DNA from: Arcicella sp034931005
GTDB lineage: Bacteria > Bacteroidota > Bacteroidia > Cytophagales > Spirosomataceae
DNA length: 64,000 nt
Reading direction: 5' to 3'
Assembly: GCF_034931005.1 (NCBI RefSeq)
Contig: NZ_JAYGIN010000009.1
Coordinates: 1 to 64,000 of the forward strand
Shown: piece by piece, positions 26,874 to 35,231 of the stretch
Numbering within the stretch: position 1 is the first letter of the stretch
Layout: each line of letters starts with the position of its first letter
Translations under genes and position numbers: made by a program
The notes under the pieces: generated by a model
The model's input: only the letters and a program-made list of their open reading frames with translations
Database searches by the model: none
Told to the model about the DNA's origin: nothing

Positions 26874-28265
26874 TTGACACTCATTAAATCTATTTCGGGC
26901 ATCAGAGGAACAATCGGTGGAAAAGTTGGCGAAGGTCTAACTCCCCTTGATGTTGTAAAATTTACCGCTGCGTATGGCACTTGGCTAAAACGCCAAAACC
27001 CTGTCAATCAACTAATTATATTAGGAAGAGACGCACGTTTATCGGGTGACATGGTTTCTAAACTGGTGGCAGGTACACTACAAAGTTTAGGCCTAAATGT
27101 CCTTGATTTAGGGCTTTCTACCACACCAACTGTTGAAGTAGCCGTTCCCGAAGAAAATGCAGCGGGTGGCATCATTCTTACCGCAAGTCATAATCCAATT
27201 CAATGGAATGCCTTGAAACTCTTGAACGCTAAAGGTGAATTCATCTCTGGACAAGATGGTGAAGATATGCTTAAAATTGCAGATGATGAGGACTTCGATT
27301 TTGTCGATGTCAAAAAATTAGGCTCATACAAAACCGACGATACTTGGCTTCAAAAACATATTGATATGATTTTGAAATTGCCTTTAGTGGATGTTGAAGC
27401 CATCAAAAATCGCAACTTCAAAGTTATTGTTGATGCCGTAAATTCAACGGGAGGAATTGCCGTTCCGATGATGTTGAATGCTTTGGGCGTAACGCAAATC
27501 ACAAAATTACACTGCGAACCAACAGGACATTTTGCCCATAATCCTGAACCATTACCCGAAAACCTTACTGATATAACGAAGGCAATCGAAAAGGAAAAAT
27601 TTGATTTAGGAATTGTCGTTGACCCAGACGTGGACAGACTTTGCTTTATGTGTGAAGATGGTTCACCTTTTGGCGAAGAATATACCCTTGTTGCAGTTGC
27701 CGATTATATTTTGCAAAATGTAAAAGGAAATTCAGTTTCAAATCTTTCTTCAACTCGTGCTTTGCGTGATGTTACCGAGAAATCAGGTGGAAAATATTAT
27801 GCTTCGGCAGTTGGTGAAGTAAATGTGGTGTCTTTGATGAAATCGTCGAAAGCCATCATCGGTGGAGAAGGAAATGGAGGCATTATTTATCCAGAACTAC
27901 ACTACGGTCGTGATGCTTTAGTGGGAATTGCCTTATTTTTAACTCATTTGGCAAAATCAGGCAAGAAAATCTCGGTCATGCGTAAAGGTTTTCCAGAATA
28001 TTATATTTCTAAAAACAAAATCGAACTCACTGCCGATATTGATGTTGACGGAGTATTGGATGCCATGAAAAAGAAATATGCCAAAAACCCTATCAATGCC
28101 ATTGACGGTGTGAAAATTGAGTTTGATAAAGAATGGGTGCACCTTCGGAAATCAAACACAGAGCCAATTATTAGAATTTACTCAGAGTCAGATTCTATCA
28201 CCAAAGCAGATACTTTGGCGAAGAAATTAATTAGCGATATTAAAGAATTTGTGGCAGGGAAGTAA
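26874..28265 (+). CDS. glmM: Phosphoglucosamine/phosphohexomutase (GlmM-type)
   Basis: A 463-residue alpha-D-phosphohexomutase. The phosphoserine loop is TASHNP with Ser105, the Mg site DPDVDRL is near 245, and the sugar loop GGEGNGG near 330. It starts at TTG: the protein family begins at SISGIRGT and no in-frame ATG lies upstream near it. It interconverts the 1- and 6-phosphates of glucosamine, mannose or glucose. GlmM is the most likely but not the only choice. It makes the UDP-GlcNAc precursor if GlmM. Confidence 0.85.
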   Translation: MTLIKSISGIRGTIGGKVGEGLTPLDVVKFTAAYGTWLKRQNPVNQLIILGRDARLSGDMVSKLVAGTLQSLGLNVLDLGLSTTPTVEVAVPEENAAGGIILTASHNPIQWNALKLLNAKGEFISGQDGEDMLKIADDEDFDFVDVKKLGSYKTDDTWLQKHIDMILKLPLVDVEAIKNRNFKVIVDAVNSTGGIAVPMMLNALGVTQITKLHCEPTGHFAHNPEPLPENLTDITKAIEKEKFDLGIVVDPDVDRLCFMCEDGSPFGEEYTLVAVADYILQNVKGNSVSNLSSTRALRDVTEKSGGKYYASAVGEVNVVSLMKSSKAIIGGEGNGGIIYPELHYGRDALVGIALFLTHLAKSGKKISVMRKGFPEYYISKNKIELTADIDVDGVLDAMKKKYAKNPINAIDGVKIEFDKEWVHLRKSNTEPIIRIYSESDSITKADTLAKKLISDIKEFVAGK

Positions 28266-28608
28266 TCGACTTCTGTTATTAACTATTTTACAGAATAAGA
28301 CTAAATATTTGGATTCAAAATATAGAACAAGAAAAAATTACTTTAAAATATTCCTAAAAAGCCATTTCACAGTAATAATTTCTAAGAATTGGAAAATTAT
28401 ATTACCCAATTTCTTATTATTCTCTCTTCTGCAAAAGTATTTTCTGTTTTATTAACTTTGTTATAAAACAATTAAAGGCCAATGCTTTAATAGGCGAAAA
28501 TCAATAAAATAGATTTCAAGATAAGAATGTCAGGCTAATGGTCTGACATTCTGCATTTTATATAAAACTCAATTAAACAGACAGAAGTAATAGACTTCAT
28601 CAAAATCA
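28266..28608. other. Intergenic gap with promoter box and leader hairpin
   Basis: TAACTTTG at 28453-28460 is a good -7 box for the cysteine desulfurase gene. In the resulting leader of about 140 nt, AGAATGTCAG (28524-28533) pairs perfectly with CTGACATTCT (28543-28552). The hairpin could be regulatory. No gene is supported here. Confidence 0.5.
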
Positions 28609-29745
28609 ATGAATAGAATTTATTTAGATAATGCTGCCACTACTCCCATCGACAGAGCCGTAATTGATGCCATGCTTCCATTGATGGAAACAAATTTCGG
28701 AAACCCCTCATCTATTCACGGACACGGGCGTGAAGTTCGTAGTGCCATTGAGCGTGCCAGAAAAACCATTGCAGGACTTTTAAATACTTCTCCCGCTGAA
28801 ATTACATTTACTTCTGGAGGAACAGAAGCCGATAATATGGCAATTGTTCGCTCGATTGAGAAATTTGAAATCACCCATGCCATTACCTCAAGATTAGAAC
28901 ACCATGCCGTTTTGCATACTTTAGAATATTTGGCTGGCAAAGGAAAAATAAAACTCAGTTTTGTAGCATTAGATGAAAAAGGACACATTGATTTAACCCA
29001 TTTAGAAGAATTATTACGTGACAATCCCAAAACGTTAGTGTCGTTGATGCACGGAAATAACGAAATTGGCAACTTATTAAACATGGATAAAGTAGGGCAA
29101 CTTTGTGAAGATTACGGAGCAATTTTCCACTCTGATACAGTCCAGACGATGGGACATTATCGCCATGATTTACAACAACTAAAAGTAGATTTTTTGGTGG
29201 GTGCAGCTCATAAATTTCATGGGCCAAAAGGCGTTGGTTTTTTATATATCAATGCTAAAAACAAAATTCAACCTTTGATTCACGGTGGTTCACAAGAGCG
29301 TAATATGCGTGGCGGCACTGAAAATGTTTACGGAGTTGTAGGCATGGCTAAGGCTCTGGAAATTGCTTATGCAGGTATGGACGAACACCGTAAACACGTA
29401 GAAGGCTTGAAAGAAAGAATGATTACTAAATTACGACAAAACATAGAAGGCATTGAATTCAATGGAGACTCTGATAACTTAGAAAAAAGCCTCTATACCG
29501 TTTTAAACGTAAGTTTCCCACGGTCTGACGAAGGAGATATGTTTTTATTCAATTTAGACATTAACAAGATTTCTGCATCTGGTGGAAGTGCTTGTACAAG
29601 TGGAACAGACATTGGCTCGCACGTTTTATCAGCCCTAAATGTTTCCCCAGAACGCCCATCAGTTCGTTTCTCTTTCTCAAAATATAATACTACCGAAGAA
29701 ATTGATTTCGTGGTAGAAAAATTATCAGAATTGGTTACTGGTTAA
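28609..29745 (+). CDS. Cysteine desulfurase
   Basis: A 378-residue PLP enzyme of the NifS/IscS group. The PLP lysine is K202 (AAHKFHG) and the catalytic Cys is C329 in SGGSACTSG. It removes sulfur from cysteine as a persulfide for Fe-S clusters or tRNA thiolation. The short active-site loop (SACTSG) is NifS-like rather than SufS-like. No isc genes are adjacent. Its last codons (LVTG and stop) are part of the repeat array that follows. Confidence 0.92.
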   Translation: MNRIYLDNAATTPIDRAVIDAMLPLMETNFGNPSSIHGHGREVRSAIERARKTIAGLLNTSPAEITFTSGGTEADNMAIVRSIEKFEITHAITSRLEHHAVLHTLEYLAGKGKIKLSFVALDEKGHIDLTHLEELLRDNPKTLVSLMHGNNEIGNLLNMDKVGQLCEDYGAIFHSDTVQTMGHYRHDLQQLKVDFLVGAAHKFHGPKGVGFLYINAKNKIQPLIHGGSQERNMRGGTENVYGVVGMAKALEIAYAGMDEHRKHVEGLKERMITKLRQNIEGIEFNGDSDNLEKSLYTVLNVSFPRSDEGDMFLFNLDINKISASGGSACTSGTDIGSHVLSALNVSPERPSVRFSFSKYNTTEEIDFVVEKLSELVTG

Positions 29746-29958
29746 TTGGTTACCGTGTAATTGGTTACTGGTTACTGGTTAATTGGTTACTGGTTAATTG
29801 GTTACTGGTTAATTGGAAAAAGCCCACTGATAAATTTTATCAGTGGGCTTTTTTATGAATGAACCAATTTTTAGTAACCAATTACCAATCAACCAGTAAC
29901 CAATTACCAATCAACCAGTAACCAATCAACCAGTAACCAATCAACCAGTAACCAATTA
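29731..29958. repeat. Large inverted repeat array around a terminator, stop codon to stop codon
   Basis: The left arm alternates TTACTGG and TTAATTGG units. The right arm repeats CCAATTACCAATCAACCAGT-type units in reverse complement. A perfect terminator sits at the centre. The array runs exactly from the last codons of the desulfurase gene to the stop codon of the 41-residue protein on the other strand. Confidence 0.9.
29817..29855. terminator. Bidirectional terminator inside the repeat array
   Basis: GCCCACTGATAAA pairs with TTTATCAGTGGGC around a single T, flanked by A-runs and T-runs on both sides. It serves both convergent genes. Confidence 0.9.
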
Positions 29959-30081
29959 CTGAAAATACTCGCTGAAAAGGTAAAACAGTAAAATCATCAA
30001 TCCTAAATTAGCCACTACGAGCCAATATAATTGCCGCCAAGATTTGACGAAGGGAGGAAGTGATTTATCTTTGTCTTTCAT
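29956..30081 (-). CDS. Small single-span membrane protein, 41 residues
   Basis: The reading frame MKDKDKSLPPFVKSWRQLYW continues with one hydrophobic segment (LVVANLGLMILLFYLF, about 21-36) and ends SEYFQ. Lys/Asp residues at the N-terminus, a PPFVKSWRQLYWLV junction and a clean single span look like a real protein rather than chance. Function is unknown. It converges on the cysteine desulfurase gene and diverges from the membrane protein at 30175. Confidence 0.7.
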   Translation of the reverse strand: MKDKDKSLPPFVKSWRQLYWLVVANLGLMILLFYLFSEYFQ

Positions 30082-30174
30082 TATAAATATTTTTAATTTC
30101 TATCAAAATTAATTCAATTTAGAAAATTATAATTCGAAAATAGATTTATTTTTACGCAACAATCACACAACAAT

Positions 30175-30672
30175 ATGGAACAAACACCAGAACATTATCG
30201 CCGAGTACATAAGCCACGTGCCAAACTCAAAATGCCTCTTTTCGGGAATATGTTTGGTGGTAGTGGAGGTAATCAAAAACCAGCAAGTAGCCGAGATGAT
30301 ACTTCGCTTTATAACAAACTTACCCCCATCATTATTGCCATCGCTGTGATTGCCTTTGGAATTGACTATTTTAGAACAAAAAACGATACCAAACGTACTT
30401 ACAGAGGAGCAGAGGAAATACAAGCCATGCAGTTTAATGGTAAAATCATGAGAAAATGGTACAACGTAATTCCTCCAAATAGTGAAATTGAATATGTTGT
30501 AGAACTTTTCAATGATAAAAACGAAAAGCGGATTATCAGTTTCAAAGATGAAAAAACAAATTTTGGAGATTTAATCCTTCCTAAAAATACAATTATCAAA
30601 AAAGAAGGAAGTTTAGACGTAACGCTAAAACGTTACCACAAAGCAGATACCGTTTTGACACTAAAATATTAA
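30175..30672 (+). CDS. Single-span membrane protein of unknown function
   Basis: A 165-residue protein: a basic, Gly-rich cytosolic N-terminus (about 1-45, HKPRAKLKMPLFGNMFGGSGG), one membrane helix (LTPIIIAIAVIAFGIDYF, about 48-65) and an extracytoplasmic domain of about 100 residues rich in strands (SEIEYVVELFNDKNEKRIISF). No family is recognised. The start ATG is well placed, and the compositional contrast of the three parts supports a real gene. Confidence 0.7.
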   Translation: MEQTPEHYRRVHKPRAKLKMPLFGNMFGGSGGNQKPASSRDDTSLYNKLTPIIIAIAVIAFGIDYFRTKNDTKRTYRGAEEIQAMQFNGKIMRKWYNVIPPNSEIEYVVELFNDKNEKRIISFKDEKTNFGDLILPKNTIIKKEGSLDVTLKRYHKADTVLTLKY

Positions 30673-31143
30673 TCAAGAATCCGTTTGAACTTATTTCTTT
30701 TGTTGTAAATCGTTTTATTTTCCTATGCATATACACTTTGTTCAATGTAGCTCTGGTGAGTTTTAAATTCACAGGCAAAAGTCAATTCAGAACGAAAAGT
30801 TTAAACAGAAACGAAATAAATGCAAGAACGAAGAAAATAAAGGAGCATTATTTGTTTGTTTTGGAAGGAAAGCGTCTAATTCTTTTCGAAACAAACAAAT
30901 GTCATAAAATATGTGATTTTTTTATAAAAAAGTAATAAATTTGATTAGTCATTTCAAAAGCTTGCCGCCATTCGCTTAATGACCCCTTTGAGCGTGTAAT
31001 ATTTACTGTCCTTTCTCTCTTTTGGCGGCAGTATAGCAATTAAGTAGTTTAATTCTGAAAATTCATTGATGCTTAGCTCGTATTGGCATAAGATTTGTGT
31101 TTGTTTCGTTTAACTATTCCCATGTTTATTATCCTTACAACCC
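30673..31143. other. 471-bp gap with two possible RNA hairpins
   Basis: Two inverted repeats stand out. ATTTGTTTGTTTT (about 30847) faces GAAACAAACAAAT (about 30888), and GCCGCCA (30964-30970) faces TGGCGGC (31023-31029) around a GC-richer loop. An ORF of 65 codons at 30738 has no coding character. The second structure could be a small RNA or the leader of the TonB-like gene at 31144. Confidence 0.45.
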
Positions 31144-32001
31144 ATGAAAAAATTATTGTTTTTAAGCATACTTATGTCAATTACTGGCGTAATATCCTTT
31201 GCTCAACCTGTCCAAAAATCTTCTGTGGGTTCAGTTAAAACTGACAGTTCAGCAGTAGTAACTTCCAAAAAAAATACAGAGAGTCAAACATCACCAATGA
31301 CTGGTGCAAGCAAACCTGAAAAAGTAATTGCGACCTCCACAACTAATGATGAAGATGATTTTGACGAGCAAGAGTTAGACGAACTTGAAATTAGTATCGC
31401 AAAAGCAAAAGCAGCTTTAGGACTAAAAAATGTTTCCACTACTACTTCATCAAAAAGTGTTTCTTCAAGAAGCAAAGAAGTTGTTAGTAAGGTCGAAGAA
31501 CCTCGTCAGGTTGCTCCAACAACAACTTACCAATCCCCAACTTTATTGCTGAATGGTCGTGCATCAGAATCGTCATCTACTCCAAAAACTGATTTCAAGC
31601 AAGTTGCTTTAACCGACGAAGAGAAACAATTATATAATGTAGGAGGTTTAAAGGTAAATGAAATTGATGAAATTGACAGAGATTCAATTTATATTAACCC
31701 AAGTATTCCACCAAGTTTTTCAGGAGGAATTGAAGCGATGAAGGCATTCTTTGCTCAAAACTTGAAAGTCCCACAAGTATTAGAAGGACAAGAAATTAAA
31801 GGAAGAGTTTTCATTCGATTTGTCGTTAGAAAAGATGGAAGAATAGATAAAGTACATTTGGTAAAAGGACCCAATGACGATTGTAATGCCGAAGCGATTA
31901 GAGTAATTAAAATGATGCCAAATTGGCTTCCTGCTTCCGACAAAGGTGATAATGTAAGTGCTTATCATGTGTTACCAATATCGTTCATGACTAAGAAATA
32001 A
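31144..32001 (+). CDS. TonB C-terminal domain protein (energy transducer-like)
   Basis: A 285-residue protein with an N-terminal signal or anchor (MKKLLFLSILMSITGVISFAQ), a low-complexity Ser/Thr/Lys linker to about 190, and a C-terminal TonB domain at about 195-283 (GGIEAMKAFFAQNLKVP, GRVFIRFVVRKDGRIDKVHLVKG). The cleavage-like SFAQ end of the leader differs from the uncleaved anchor of classic TonB, so it may be a periplasmic TonB-fold protein rather than a true energy transducer. No ExbB or ExbD is adjacent. Confidence 0.82.
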   Translation: MKKLLFLSILMSITGVISFAQPVQKSSVGSVKTDSSAVVTSKKNTESQTSPMTGASKPEKVIATSTTNDEDDFDEQELDELEISIAKAKAALGLKNVSTTTSSKSVSSRSKEVVSKVEEPRQVAPTTTYQSPTLLLNGRASESSSTPKTDFKQVALTDEEKQLYNVGGLKVNEIDEIDRDSIYINPSIPPSFSGGIEAMKAFFAQNLKVPQVLEGQEIKGRVFIRFVVRKDGRIDKVHLVKGPNDDCNAEAIRVIKMMPNWLPASDKGDNVSAYHVLPISFMTKK

Positions 32002-32021
32002 AACATATTATAACTCGTTGA

Positions 32022-32055
32022 AAGGTTTCTCAAGTATATTGAGAAGCCTTTTTTT
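32022..32055 (+). terminator. Terminator after the TonB-like gene
   Basis: AAGGTTTCTCAA pairs with TTGAGAAGCCTT with one mismatch and is followed by a T-run. Confidence 0.85.
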
Positions 32056-32155
32056 GTGGACTTCTCCCAAAAATTAAAACACAATCATCATTTAATCACA
32101 GTCCCCAAACAACAAGTCGTTACAATTTCAGGTTATTTAATTAAATTGTAAACAA

Positions 32156-32186
32156 ATTATTTACCAACATTCTCTACATAACTTTG
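32156..32186 (+). promoter_or_regulatory. Promoter of the M1 peptidase gene
   Basis: TTG at 32156-32158, a 20-bp spacer and TAACTTTG at 32179-32186 match the Bacteroidota sigma-A pattern. The start codon follows at 32210. Confidence 0.75.
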
Positions 32187-32209
32187 TTCATGTGGTCTAA
32201 ATCAAGAAG

Positions 32210-34177
32210 ATGAAAAAAATATTGTTCGGAGCATTCGCCCTTATGAGTACATTCGGGACAATGGCTCAACAAGCTCCTCAGAAGTCAAATTACAGCCAGT
32301 ATGATTTGTTCAATCCGTTGTTCAATTATACCCTTTCAACACCTACTCGAAGTGGTACAGGCTCGGCAGGTTCAACGTATTGGCAAAATTCTGCCGATTA
32401 TAAAATCAATATTTCCTTGGATGATGTAAAAAACATAGTGGACGGAGACGTTGAAATTACCTACAAAAACGCTTCTCCCGATAAGTTAAACTTCCTTTGG
32501 TTGCAATTAGACCAAAATCAATTTAATACAAAATCTCGTGGTGGACTTACTACGCCAATTAATGGTGGAAGATACGGCAATGTTGGATTTGAGGGTGGTT
32601 ATCAAGTAAAATCTGTCATAATTGATGGGAAACCTACTGATTTTTATGTGACCGATACTCGGATGCAAATTAAATTGGCAACGCCATTGTTGGAACGTAC
32701 AGGCTCTGCAAAAATCAAAATTACTTTTTCTTTCAATATTCCTAAGTATGGTTCTGACCGTATGGGAATGCAAGAAGCCAAAAACGGGACTATTTTTGAA
32801 CTTGCCCAATGGTATCCACGTATGTGCGTATATGACGATATTGAAGGTTGGAATGTACTTCCATACTTAGGAGCAGGTGAATTTTATTTAGAATATGGAA
32901 ATTTTGAATATGCCGTAACCGTTCCATCTTCGCATATTGTAGTGGGTTCGGGAGAATTGACAAACCCTACTGAATGTTGGACTTCTGAGCAACAAAAACG
33001 CTTAACTGAAGCTTCTAATAGTGATAAAACTGTGATGGTTTTGGGGAAAGATGAAGTTGGAAAAGATGAGTCTCGCCCTAAAAAAGATGGAAAAATTACA
33101 TGGAAATTCCGTTGTAATATGGCTCGTGATGTGGCATTTGCAACGTCAAAAGCATTTATTATTGATGCTGCTAAGATTAATCTTCCAAGTGGTAAAAAAT
33201 GTCTGGCAATGTCTGCCTATCCAGTAGAATCAGCAGGAGAAAAAGCATGGAGCCGTTCAACTGAATATGTTAAAAATAGTATCGAATATTACTCAAAATG
33301 GTTGTATGAATATACTTATCCAGTGGCAACAAATGTAGCTGGAGTGGTAGGCGGAATGGAATATCCAGGAATTGTTTTTTGTGGAAATAGTAGTCAAGGA
33401 GAAGGACTCTGGGGCGTAACCGACCACGAATTTGGACATAACTGGTTTCCAATGATTGTTGGGTCAAATGAACGCAAATTCGCTTGGATGGATGAAGGCT
33501 TTAATACATTCATCAATTTTTATTCAACCGATGAATTTAATAAGGGTGAATATAAAAGTTCTAAAATGGATATGCACCAAATGTCTAAACAATTATTTCG
33601 TGAAGGTGCTGAACCAATTATGAATATCCCTGATGTCATTCAAGCGAATGGATTGGGATATGAAGCGTATTTTAAACCAGGTTTAGGACTAAAAATGCTA
33701 CGTGAGCAAATTCTTGGAGCTGAACGTTTTGACTATGCCTTCCGTGAGTATATTAAGCGTTGGGCGTTCAAGCACCCAACTCCTTACGATTTTTTCAAGA
33801 CAATGGAGGATGCCGCTGGAGAAGATTTATCGTGGTTTTGGAGAGGTTGGTTTTATGAAACATGGAAACTTGACCAATCTGTGAAGGACGTTCAATACAT
33901 TGAGCAAGATCCGAAAAATGGGGCAATTATCACAATTGAAAATTTAGAAAAATTAGCGATGCCAGCCATCGTAGATATAGAAATGGTGGGCGGAACAAAA
34001 GAACGTGTAACGCTACCTGTTGAAATTTGGCAAAGAGGTGGTTCTTGGACTTTCAAAAGTACCACAACTTTACCTTTAAAATCGGTAACAATTGACCCAG
34101 ACCATGTTTTCCCTGATTTTAATTCTAAAAATAATACTTGGAAGCCTTTGAATTACAAAACTCCAAAGGCGAATTAA
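32210..34177 (+). CDS. M1 family metallopeptidase
   Basis: A 655-residue secreted gluzincin with signal peptide (MKKILFGAFALMSTFGTMAQ). The zinc site is H406-E407-F-G-H410 with the third ligand E429 in WMDEGFNTF, and the exopeptidase motif GGMEYPG lies upstream, near residue 382. M1 enzymes are mostly aminopeptidases. The signal peptide indicates a periplasmic or surface role in peptide use. It is monocistronic with its own promoter. Confidence 0.93.
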   Translation: MKKILFGAFALMSTFGTMAQQAPQKSNYSQYDLFNPLFNYTLSTPTRSGTGSAGSTYWQNSADYKINISLDDVKNIVDGDVEITYKNASPDKLNFLWLQLDQNQFNTKSRGGLTTPINGGRYGNVGFEGGYQVKSVIIDGKPTDFYVTDTRMQIKLATPLLERTGSAKIKITFSFNIPKYGSDRMGMQEAKNGTIFELAQWYPRMCVYDDIEGWNVLPYLGAGEFYLEYGNFEYAVTVPSSHIVVGSGELTNPTECWTSEQQKRLTEASNSDKTVMVLGKDEVGKDESRPKKDGKITWKFRCNMARDVAFATSKAFIIDAAKINLPSGKKCLAMSAYPVESAGEKAWSRSTEYVKNSIEYYSKWLYEYTYPVATNVAGVVGGMEYPGIVFCGNSSQGEGLWGVTDHEFGHNWFPMIVGSNERKFAWMDEGFNTFINFYSTDEFNKGEYKSSKMDMHQMSKQLFREGAEPIMNIPDVIQANGLGYEAYFKPGLGLKMLREQILGAERFDYAFREYIKRWAFKHPTPYDFFKTMEDAAGEDLSWFWRGWFYETWKLDQSVKDVQYIEQDPKNGAIITIENLEKLAMPAIVDIEMVGGTKERVTLPVEIWQRGGSWTFKSTTTLPLKSVTIDPDHVFPDFNSKNNTWKPLNYKTPKAN

Positions 34178-34292
34178 GAATTTAGTTATTGGGAATTAGA
34201 AAATGGGGAAAGTGTTTACTTTCTTTCAAAAAAAATACATTTTCGGAATTAGCCAATTACTTTAAAACTATTAAACAGGTTTCCAAACGCCG

Positions 34293-34325
34293 TCAAAATT
34301 TAAAATTTTGACGGCGTTATTGTTT
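34293..34325. terminator. Terminator after the M1 peptidase gene
   Basis: AACGCCGTCAAAATTT is followed at once by AAATTTTGACGGCGTT, a near loopless palindrome with a T-rich stretch after it. Confidence 0.85.
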
Positions 34326-34326
34326 T

Positions 34327-34435
34327 AGAAGCTGTTTAGGTTAATTTATTCGAGTTAAAAAAAGTAATTTTTAGGCTACAAATCATTCAAAAACTTATCA
34401 TTTTCACGTTCAAAAAATTAACCTAAACAGCTTCT
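34327..34435. mobile_element. 109-bp MITE-like element with 21-bp perfect inverted ends
   Basis: AGAAGCTGTTTAGGTTAATT plus one T at 34327-34347 is repeated exactly in reverse complement at 34415-34435. The 67-bp interior is AT-rich and non-coding. Its right end overlaps the first base of the RAYT stop codon. Confidence 0.75.
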
Positions 34436-35145
34436 TAATCAAATTCAATAATAAATTTATCGAAATTATCTATCTCTGGATTACCAATGTGGAATCTCTC
34501 AAACTCGCTTTTATTGCCAAACCATTGTAAAACCTCATCACGCTTCAACTTGGTCAATGCTTTACTTAAATGTGCATGGTAAGAGGAATGAGGATAGGCT
34601 CTAAAATCATTGACAAAGCCATGTTTTTGTGGGTTATGATGGATGTAGTAAATCAATTCGGTGAAATACGCATCGTTATTTACTAAAATTCTGCGGAAAG
34701 GTTCTTCAAAAAGCTTTCCTGTTCTATTATTAGCTTTATTGATAGCTTGAGCATACGAGTTAAAGAAATCCGAAAATTGTTTGCTGATAATAAGCTGAAC
34801 GGAGGGGATTTTAATATCAATTAGTGTTTCAACGCAGACAGGGTTTTGAACCCTGTCTGCGTTAGACATAGCATTTTCAACTTCCTTATACTGACTCTCT
34901 TTCATCTTTCTCTTCACATAAAAATCAACTATCTCAGCTTCGCTTTTTGTCCTAATTGCTATATGAAAATGATTTTTAAGTAAACAATAAGCAAAAGTAT
35001 CAGCTATTGGCTCCATATATTGAGCGTATTTTTGTAGGAAATATTTATAATTTCGTTCTTCTTTAAAGATATTTTCGCCATTAATTCCACGATTATATAG
35101 GTGATAAACACACATTGGCTCTAATAATTCTATATTCTTTTTCAT
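34435..35145 (-). CDS. REP-associated tyrosine transposase (RAYT), Y1/IS200-like
   Basis: The chosen start MKKNIELLEP gives 236 residues; a 24-residue upstream extension looks like leader sequence. The HUH nuclease motif is NHFHIAI, and the conserved block YIHHNPQKHG with neighbouring Tyr residues provides the nucleophile region. RAYTs nick and move REP palindromes marked by a GTAG-like tetranucleotide. Several such elements lie in this window. A perfect 33-bp palindrome forms codons 95-105 of this gene, in frame, in a linker between HUH motif and C-terminal part. No flanking IS ends are seen, consistent with a single-copy domesticated RAYT. Confidence 0.88.
   Translation of the reverse strand: MKKNIELLEPMCVYHLYNRGINGENIFKEERNYKYFLQKYAQYMEPIADTFAYCLLKNHFHIAIRTKSEAEIVDFYVKRKMKESQYKEVENAMSNADRVQNPVCVETLIDIKIPSVQLIISKQFSDFFNSYAQAINKANNRTGKLFEEPFRRILVNNDAYFTELIYYIHHNPQKHGFVNDFRAYPHSSYHAHLSKALTKLKRDEVLQWFGNKSEFERFHIGNPEIDNFDKFIIEFD
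34831..34863. repeat. Perfect palindrome inside the RAYT coding sequence
   Basis: AACGCAGACAGGGTT, a 3-nt loop and AACCCTGTCTGCGTT. It is 33 bp, exactly codon-phased, and encodes NADRVQNPVCV. Confidence 0.9.
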
Positions 35146-35206
35146 TTTGTAGTATTTTAATTCGTTTAAAATTGGGTGTAAATGCCTCTTAAAGCTAAAA
35201 CTCAAA

Positions 35207-35214
35207 TAAATTTG
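35207..35214 (+). promoter_or_regulatory. -7 box TAAATTTG before the NUDIX gene
   Basis: An exact TAnnTTTG match lies 17 bp before the NUDIX start codon. No -33 element is evident. Confidence 0.5.
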
Positions 35215-35231
35215 CACAAAATAACATTCTC

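Noticed and set aside
28249..28455. 68-codon ORF after the mutase gene
   Set aside because: Composition (Lys/Phe/Leu) fits AT-rich intergenic DNA, no signal or domain.
29731..29958. CRISPR-like array
   Set aside because: Units are 7-8 bp without unique spacers, are degenerate and face an inverted partner. No cas genes are in the window.
30738..30935. 65-codon ORF on the plus strand
   Set aside because: Lys/Phe-rich translation without domain or signal, lies over an inverted repeat, no ribosome site or partner. Looks like AT-rich chance ORF.
30961..31030. Signal recognition particle RNA or another known small RNA
   Set aside because: The conserved SRP apical loop (GGAAG...) is absent and no other known RNA matched by eye.
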